A stretch of DNA of 64,000 nt, from the NCBI GenBank assembly GCA_023430975.1, contig JAEYYB010000171.1:1-64000 (forward strand). Reading direction: 5' to 3'. Made by a program: the position numbers and the translations under genes. How positions within the stretch are numbered: the stretch's first letter is position 1; each line of letters opens with the position of its first letter. Shown here piece by piece: positions 53,949-63,500 of this stretch. The DNA comes from Bacillota bacterium (GTDB lineage: Bacteria; Bacillota; Clostridia; Acetivibrionales; DSM-2933). Below the pieces are notes generated by a model. The model was not told the DNA's origin. It saw only the letters and a program-made list of their open reading frames with translations, and ran no database searches.

Positions 53949-54252
53949 AAATATTCATTAAAAAATATTATTAGGGCTTGCTATAAAATGTTTGACATGG
54001 AGTATTAACCTTATCAAATTATCAAAAATAATTTTTTTCAAGATGGTAAAAATTATTTTTACAAATTGCATTTTTGTGATAAAATAAAATTTAAGTTAAG
54101 TAAAAATATAATAATATTGTTTAATTATTATTAAATGGGGAGTTAATAGTTAAATTAGTTGATAGGGTAGTTACATCTCTAAGGTGCTTTGGGGTATTTT
54201 GATTGTTTGTAGTTTCATAATTTAGCCAAAATCATTATTTATTTGAGGAAGT

Positions 54253-54281
54253 ACTTTATCTATCAATGATAAAGTTTTTTT
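54253..54281 (+). terminator. Terminator without an obvious upstream gene
   Basis: Stem ACTTTATC / GATAAAGT with a short loop, followed by TTTTTTT. The nearest upstream stop codon is 300 bases away. Confidence 0.75.
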
Positions 54282-54334
54282 ATTATATGGTAAATTATGT
54301 AATGTCAAATTGATTTCTGACTTTAGTTATGTTG

Positions 54335-54425
54335 AAGATATAACTTCCCGCATAATTTCGCTTTCGTGTTCACTTAACTTGTGAACACACTCAAAACTGG
54401 TAGTAATATTTCAATCATGCCTTAA
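54335..54425 (-). repeat. Palindromic repeat family A, copy A8 (reversed)
   Basis: Inner stem GTGTTCACTTAACTTGTGAACAC plus AACTTCCCGCATAATTTCGC on one side and AGTAATATTTCAATCATGCC on the other. The inner stem has changed in both arms together, so pairing is preserved. Confidence 0.65.
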
Positions 54426-54506
54426 CTTCATGGATGGAAAATCACTTTGTGATTTTAATTATATAAAAGTAATATAAATATTTATTTGTATCGGGGGAAA
54501 AGTACA

Positions 54507-57500
54507 TTGAAAAAGAGTATCAGAAATTTGCTGGTTTATTTATTGGTTTTTATTTTAACATTCCAACAAGTGATTCAGGTTTTTGCCGCTATGGATTTAC
54601 AAGGTTCGGTAGCAATAGGTACAGTGAATCTAAATGAAGCTATACCGACTTCGAATCAGATGTTGCTGGATACAGCTACAAATACAGTTACAAATACACC
54701 TACAAATATACAGGCAAATACACCCACATCAACATCAGAAGTGATGCAGACATCAATAAGCATACCTGCATCATCGACGCCAAAAGTATCGGATGTAACC
54801 ATATTACCAACCTATACGCAATATAAACCAACCAGTACACCTAACCAATCAGAAAATAATCCAACAAATATTGTATCTCAAACCCCTATGCCTACAATAT
54901 TGTCTTCTTTTACTCCTATCGTAGTATCTACTGCCAACCCGTCAGTTGAAGCGACACCAACTTCCGCTTCAAACGAGACGCCGATTACAACACAAACTTC
55001 GATAGCAACAGCGACACCAACTCCAATACAGACGACAATTCCAACACAAACTCCTGTTGTGAAGGTTTTGCCTAAACCTGAAGGATTATCCTTGGAAATT
55101 ATTAATAACTCTTCTGTGAAATTATCTTGGAATACCATAACGAGTGATACTGAAGTGAAAGGGTATGAGATATATAGAAACGGTATAAAGATTGGTATGG
55201 CTGAGGTTGCAGAGTATACAGATACCGCATTGGCAGCCGGGACAAGCTATAACTATTATATTAAGACATGTGATATATCAGATAATGTATCAGAGGTAAG
55301 TGACAGCCTGTTATTGGTTCTTGGTACAACGACAATAAACAGTGATGTGGTTTTAAACGAAAACAGAGTTTATCAGAGTATTAACTTAACTTCCGGTAAA
55401 CTGGATTTAACAGGTCATTCATTGTATGTATACGGCAACTTGAATCAAACAGGCGGAACAGTGTACATAGATGGGGGACGACTGGAAGTATCAGGTAACT
55501 ATGCAATAAAAAATCCAAGTCATTACGCATCTTTAACTATGACAAATGAGGCTGACTATGTAAAGGTAGGAGGAAGCTTTACACAGCACTCATATTATAG
55601 TCATGAAGGCTTGCTGACAGCAGGAACAATGGAAGTAAAAGGAGACTTTATACAGGATGTCAACAGCTCATATTGGGGACACCCTGCAAGCTTTAAGGCA
55701 ACAGGTACCCATAAAGTAATATTGACTGGTATAAGCCAGCAAAAAATAAGATTTGACAGTCCAGGATCGTCTTGTTTTGCTGATCTTGAAAATAAGAATA
55801 CTTCAGGAAGCCCACTGGTAGTAACCGGAGGATTAAGTATAAGCGGAAAATTCACAAACAACGGATATGGATTTGGTGCTTCATTAAATGTAGGATCAAC
55901 AAACTGGACACTTACCGGAGATGAAGTAATAGAAGGAGACCTTAATGTAAGCGGAAGTACCATAGATTTAAACGGTAAGGTGCTGAGGGTAAAAGGTAAC
56001 CTGAACCAGAGCGGAGGAACCATTGATTTAAAAGGCGGTTCGCTTCTTGTAGAGGGTAATTCAGAAACAAATTCAAGTGGGAAGTACACTCAAACGGGCG
56101 GAACCATGTACATAGATGGGGGAAGGCTGGAATTATCGGGAGATTATGTTATAAAAAATCCAAGTTATTACACATATGCCGATTTAAGAATGACAAATGA
56201 GTCTGACTATGTAAAGGTAGGAGGAAGCTTTACACAACACTCATATCACAGTCATGAAGGATTGTTGACAGCAGGAACAATGGAAGTAAAAGGAGACTTT
56301 ATACAGGATGTCAACAGCTCATATTCCGGACACTCTGCAAACTTCAATGCGACAGGTACCCATAAAGTAATATTGACTGGTACAAGCCAGCAAAAAATAA
56401 GATTTGACAGTCCAGGATCGTCTTGGTTTGCTGATCTTGAAAATAAAAATACTTCGGGAAGCCCGCTGATAGTAACCGGAGGATTGAGTGTAAATGGAAA
56501 ATTCACAAACAACAGATCTGGATTTAGTGCTTCATTAAATGTAGGATCAACAAACTGGAAATTAACTGGAGATGAAGTAATAAACGGGGATTTAAATATA
56601 AGTGGAAGTACCATTGATTTGAACGGTAAGGTACTTAGAGTAAAAGGAAACCTCACTCAAACAGGCGGAACCATGTACATAGATGGAGGAAGGCTAGAAG
56701 TATCGGGAGATTATGTTATAAAAAATCCAAGTTATTACACATATGCCAATTTAAAAATGACAAATGAGAAAGACTATGTAAAGGTAGGAGGAAGCTTTAC
56801 ACAGCACTCACATTACAATCATGAAGGATTGCTGACAGCAGGAGCAATGGAAGTAAAAGGAGACTTTATACAGGATGTCAACAGCTCATATTGGGGACAC
56901 TCTGCAAACTTCAATGCGACAGGTACCCATAAAGTAATATTGACTGGTACAAGCCAGCAAAAAATAAGATTTGACAGTCCTGCATCATCTTGGTTTGCTA
57001 ATCTTGAGAATAAAAATACTTCTGGAAGCCCGCTTATATTTAGTGGAACTTTTAATGTATGCGGAGAATTCATCAATAACGGATCAGGATTAGCCGGGCC
57101 AAATGTCGGTTCTACAAACTGGACCCTTACTGGTGATGAAGTAATATATGGGGATCTGAATATAAGTGGCAGTACCCTTGATTTGAATGGTAAAGTACTT
57201 AAGGTGAATGGAAATCTCACTCAAACAGGCGGAACCATGTACATAGATGGAGGACGGCTAGAAGTATCGGGAGATTATGTTATAAAAGATCCAAGTTATT
57301 ACACATATGCCAATTTAAAAATGACAAATGAGGAAGACTATGTAAAGGTAGGAGGAAGCTTTACACAGCACTCATATTACAATCATGAAGGATTGCTGAC
57401 AGCAGGAACAATGGAAGTAAAAGGAGACTTTATACAGGATGTCAATAGCTCATATTCCGGAAACTCTGCAAACTTCAATGCAACAGGTACCCATCTGGTT

Positions 57501-60500
57501 ATACTAAACGGGACTTCTATACAAAATATAAAATTTGATTCTCCTGCACAATCTTATTTTAATAAATTGAAGATCATTAGATCTGTGAACAATGGCTATA
57601 AGTTCAATACAACACCTGTGTGGAAAGAACTTGAGATATATGATGACGAGATACCGACAGCTCCTGATAATCTTAAAATTAGCAGGAAAACGGTATCTAG
57701 CATTTCTCTGTCCTGGTCTCCTTCCTATGATAATGTAGGTATTAAAAATTATGAAATATACAGAGATGATAAAAAAATAGGAGAGTCTTTTTCAACAGAG
57801 TATGTAGACAATACTATTGAATTTAATAAAAATTACAAATACAAAGTAAGGGCTTTGGATGAAAGCAGTTTCTTTTCCGACTTTTCGAGCAGTATAAACG
57901 CTGCCATTACAGATAACGAGGCACCATTCAAACCAAATAACTTGAGACTTGTTTCAAAAACATTTACATCGATAAAATTTACATGGTCCCCATCAACCGA
58001 CAATGTGGAAACGGTTTGCTATGAGGTTTACCGTGACGGTGCCATGATCGGTATTGTGGATGTAAATGAATTTGAGGATATCAATCTCCTTCCGGGAGAA
58101 ACACATAATTACTATGTTTATGCTTTAGACGATACAAATAACAGATCTGAAGCAAGCAGCATATATACCGAGACCAGTATGGTAGATGATGAAGCACCTT
58201 CAATCCCGCAAGGCTTAAAACTTGTGTCAAGAAATGATATTTCATCATCCATTACCTGGTCACCCTCAACTGATAACTTTAAAGTTGCCAGTTATGAGGT
58301 GTATAGAAATGGAGTTAAGATAAAGGATATTACTAATGCAGATACAACAAAATTTGATGATAGCGGTTTAACTCAGTTGACTTCATATGCATACACTGTA
58401 AAGGCTTATGATGTTTCGGGGAATTTTTCTGAAGAGAGTGACCCGTTGATTTTCAGTACAGCACCTGCAACTGTTACTATCAGTACAAACACTGTTTCAG
58501 ATCAGGATGAGCTTTATGGAACTGTATATTTAACTGGAGGAACCTGGGATTTAAGCGGTAAGACTATTACAATAGATGGTGATTTAATTCAGTCAGGCGG
58601 AACTCTTTATGTAAATGGAGGACAGCTCAAGATATCAGGGAATTATAGTATTAAAAGTTCGGGTTATTTGAAGATGATAAACGATGCTGATTATATATCA
58701 GTTGATAAAAACTTTTTAATGCAAAGTGACAATATAATAAGAGATAATTACTTAAATGCAGGGACTATAGAAGTAAAAGGTGATTTTGTACAGAAAGCCG
58801 GCACGTATTATAACTATGGAACTTATGCTAGAAAGGATAACTTTGTACCAGGCGGTACTCATAAAGTGGTGCTAAGTGGTGCAGACATTCAAAAAATTGA
58901 TTTTCAATATCCCGGAAGCTCATATTTTAATATATTAGAGCTCAAAAACACTTCAGAGCAAGGCGTTCAATTTATAAGCAATATAAGTCTGAATTCACTT
59001 ATAAGGCACGATAGTAAGATTACACAAAGTTCAGTAGGTTCAATGAACTGGACTTTAAATGAAGATATGGAATTGGACAGCAATTTATATATTTCCGGAA
59101 GTACAGTGGATTTAAATGGATATAAGTTGACTGTGAATGGTAATCTTATTCAGTCAGGCGGTACCCTTTATGTAAATGGAGGACAGCTTGTAGTTAATGG
59201 GAATTATTATATTCGATCAGAAATAAAGGCAGCAGACGGTACTCTGTCATACGGAAGAAGCACTGGAATTATAAAGATGCAAAATTCCGATGATTATGTG
59301 AAGGTATTGGGAAGCTTCCAAGTACAGAGCGATAATATCATAAACGATACATCATTAAGTGCAGGGACCCTTGAAGTAAAGGGCGATTTTGTGCAGATAG
59401 CCGGCGAGTTTTATAACTATGGAACTTTTGCTAGGAAGAATAATTTTGCTCCAGGAGGTGCACATAAAGTAATACTAAGCGGCAAGGAACAGCAAAAGGT
59501 TTATTTTCAATATCCTGCTGATTCATATTTCAACATATTGGAGCTTAATAATACATCAAAAAAAGGTATTGTATTCGAGAATTCAATCAATGTAAAATCA
59601 TTGACAAGAAATGATAGCATAATTTCCAAAATTTCTATGGGTGCTATGAATTGGACTCTTTATGAGGATACGGTACTAGATAGCAGTTTGTATATAAACG
59701 GTAATACCCTAGATCTAAATGGATATAGTTTGACGGTTAACGGTGATTTAATTCAGCAAGCCGGAGTATTAAATATAAACGGAGGAAAGCTCACAGTTAA
59801 TGGAAATTATTATATTCAATCGGAAACAAAAGCAGCAGACGGTACCCTTTCATACGGAAGAAGTACTGGAATTATAAAGATGCAAAATTCCGATGATTAT
59901 GTAAAGGTAACGGCAAGCTTCCAAGTACAAAGTGATAATACCATAAACGATACATTATTAAGTGCAGGAACTATTGAAGTAAAGGGTGATTTTGTACAGA
60001 AAGCAGGAGAGTTTTATAACTATGGAACTTATGCTAGGAAAAATAATTTTGCTCCGGGAGGCACACATAAAGTCGTACTTTCAGGCACAGGTGTACAAAA
60101 AATAGAGTTTCAGAATTCTGTAGACTCTTACTTTAATATTCTTGAAATAAAGAATAAACAGGGGGAAAATATTAAGTTTGCAAATCCTATAAATGTTATA
60201 TGTCTTTATACTAACGGTGCGAAGCTTCAATCGATAAAAATAAGTTCAAAAGATTTAAAATTAAGTGAGGATACAGTTTTTGACAGTGCATTGTATTTAT
60301 CGGCCTGTACACTGGATTTAAATGGGTATAAATTGACTGTAAACGGAAATCTTGTTCATTCAGGAGGAGTTTTACATATAAATGGTGGTGTGCTTACAGT
60401 AAAGGGAGACTACCGTATACAATCGGAATCAATAAGTGAAGACGGTACAATTGTTTATGGCAGAAGTTCAGGAAGCTTAAAGATGTTAAATGATGATGAT

Positions 60501-63500
60501 TATATACTTGTGACAGGAAGCTTCTATACCCAGAGCGATAATGAACATAAAGGTGCTTTATTGAATACAGGTATTATAGAAGTTAAGGGCGATTTTGTAC
60601 AGAAGACAGGGCAATTCTATAATTATGGTACTTATGACAGAAAGAACAACTTTGCACCGGAAGGTGTTCATAGGGTCATTTTAAGCGGTACTGATTTACA
60701 AAAGGTTGATTTTCAAAATTCCGGTGATTCATACTTTAATGTATTGGAGCTTAAAAATACATCTGAAGCCGGAGTGAGATTCATAAAGTCTCTTAATACA
60801 AAATCATTGATAAGAAATGATAGTAAAATATCAAAATTATCAGTAAGCTCTATGAATTGGAGCCTTATAGAAGATACCGTAATAGATTGCAGTTTGTATT
60901 TTAGCGGTGCAACCATTGATTTGAACGGACATAAGCTCGCTATAATTGGCGATTTAATCCATTCAGGCGGTGCTGTGAATATTAATGGAGGCCAGCTTTA
61001 TATTAATGGAGATTACAGAATACAGTCTGAAAGTTCAAGTGAGGACGGCACTTTAGTGTACGGTAGAAGTTCAGGTTATTTGAAAATGACAAATCCTTCG
61101 GATTATATAAGGGTTAGTGGAAGTTTCTTTATACAAAGCGATAATGCAATTAATAATGAAATACTAAAAGAAGGTGTCATAGAGGTAAAAGGAGATATTG
61201 TTCAGAAAACGGGTCTGTATTATAGCTATGGATATTATGACAGAAAAAACAATTTTGCACCGGGAGGAAATCATAAAATCATACTCAGCGGTGCTGATGT
61301 ACAAAATATTAATTTCCAGAATTCTGTAGAGTCATATTTTAATATTCTGGAACTTAAGAATTACTCAAAAGGCGGAATTGTTTTTAATAGTTCTTTTAAT
61401 GCTAAGTCTTTTATAAGTAACAATTGTAACATTACTATGAAATCAATAAGTTCAATGGATTGGAAGCTTAGCCAAGATGCTGCTATACATGGTGATGTTT
61501 ACTTGCTAGGAAACACTCTCGATTTGAACGGCCACAAACTAACAATAAATGGAAAATTTATCCAGTCCAGTGGCGTATTAAGCGTAAACGGAGGCAGCCT
61601 TATTGTTAACGGTGACTACAGGATCCAGACTGAAAGCAAAGCATCTGACGGCACTACAACTTATGGCAAAGGCTATGGATTGCTGAAAATGCTAAATGCA
61701 CATGACTATGTTTTGATAAACGGAAGTTTTTATATACAGTCCGGAGATGTAAACGGCTCTTCTGCGTTAAGTGCAGGAGTATTGGAAGTTAAGGGTGATT
61801 TTATTCAGTTGACAGGCCAATACTATAGTTATGGAACATATGACAGAAGAAATAATTTCACTCCTGGAGGCAGTCATAAGGTAGTGTTAAGCGGAAATGA
61901 TGTGCAAAATGTTAACTTCCAGAATCCTAATGACTCATTTATTAATATTCTTCAGATTACAAAACTGATTGAAACGGGCTATACATTTAGTAAAACACCA
62001 TTATGGAAACAATTGGTATATGATGTTGAGGCACCATCAATACCATTAGAGCTTAAAACTACGTCTGTCAGTGAAATATCAATAACACTTTCATGGGCAG
62101 CTTCAACTGACAATGATGGTGTTGCAGGATATGAAATATATCGTGACGGCTCTTTGGCAAGCTATGTCAAAAATACTGAATTTACAGACATAGGACTTAC
62201 ACCGGGAAAAGAGTATATTTATAAGATAAGAGCTGTTGATGCGGGACATAATGTATCGGAATTCAGTGATGAGATTACCGTTAGTACGTTGCCGGATGCG
62301 GAAAAGCCTTCAAAGCCCGGTAATCTTTCTGCATATTATATAGACACTGATGTTTATCTCGGTTGGACTGCATCAACCGATAACGTAGGAGTTACAAGGT
62401 ATGACATTTACCGCAATGATGAATTTATAGGTTCTACACTTTCAACTGAATATAAAGATTCCGATCTTAAATTAAACAAAAAATACATCTATACGGTTAA
62501 AGCGTTTGATGCTGCAGATAACTGGGCGGATGCATCTGTTGAGATCGTTTTGTCGGATGATCACAGCAATGATATGGTTGATGCTACTGATATTGAGATT
62601 GGTGAAGATGCATCGGGTACAATCAACTATAGAGGCGATATTGACTGGTTCAAATTTACTACAACAAATGCCGGATACTATTCACTAACAGGAAAAGGGA
62701 TCACGGATATTGTTGGAAATATATTCAAAGCTGATGGTACACTGATGGAGTCTGGAAAAGGCATTGGTGACAGATTAACAATAACAGGAGTGTTTGAAGC
62801 AAATACTGAGTACTATATAAAAATTAATTATTTGAGTAGTTTTAGTACAGGGGTATATACAATAAAAGTTTCAGAGCTTGACAATGAGCCGCCAAAAGCT
62901 CCAACCGGGCTTGCTGCTTCTAAGAAATCATCTGTGTCAATTAGCCTTAAGTGGGATTCTGCAACTGATAATACTGGCATTTTGGGATACAAATTATATA
63001 GAGACGGTATTCTTATTAAAGATACAACATCCACTGAATTTAATGATACAGGGTTAAATCCTGAAACTTCCTATACTTATACTGTGAGAGCATACGATCA
63101 TATAAAGAATCTATCAATTGAAAGTGATGCTTTAACAGAAACGACAGAAAAGGACACTGATGCTCCATCTATACCTACTGGATTAAAAATATCATCAGTC
63201 ATTAGGTCACAGAATGATACAGGAACAAAAGTGTCTGTTAAACTTGTATGGTCACCTTCTACAGATAATGTAAAAGTAGGAGGATATGAAATATATAGAG
63301 ATGGTGTTAGCATAGGAACAACGGATAAAAATGATTATCTGGATTCCGATGCAGTGATCTCAGAAAGCAATATATATAAATATACGATCAAGGCTTATGA
63401 TACTTCAAATAACTACTCGGCTGACAGCCTTGCTGTGACTTTTGACAATGAACCGCCAACTGCACCCACTGAGTTAAAGGAAATTGATAAGACCGAGAAA

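Larger units (their letters stand above)
53949..54506. other. Gene-free region with an orphan terminator and an A repeat
   Basis: Holds a possible promoter TTGACA at about 53991, a candidate untranslated transcript over 54070-54250, a terminator at 54253-54281, and repeat A8. No coding frame with a plausible ribosome site was found before the TTG-start gene. Confidence 0.4.

Noticed and set aside
55601..57220. Three similar minus-strand open frames of 133-162 codons
   Set aside because: They repeat at the spacing of the plus-strand repeat units and are shadows of the giant gene. They have no ribosome sites.
55461..62020. Regularly spaced repeats as a possible CRISPR or satellite array
   Set aside because: Units are 560-645 bp, coding and in frame, with no short repeat-spacer pattern.
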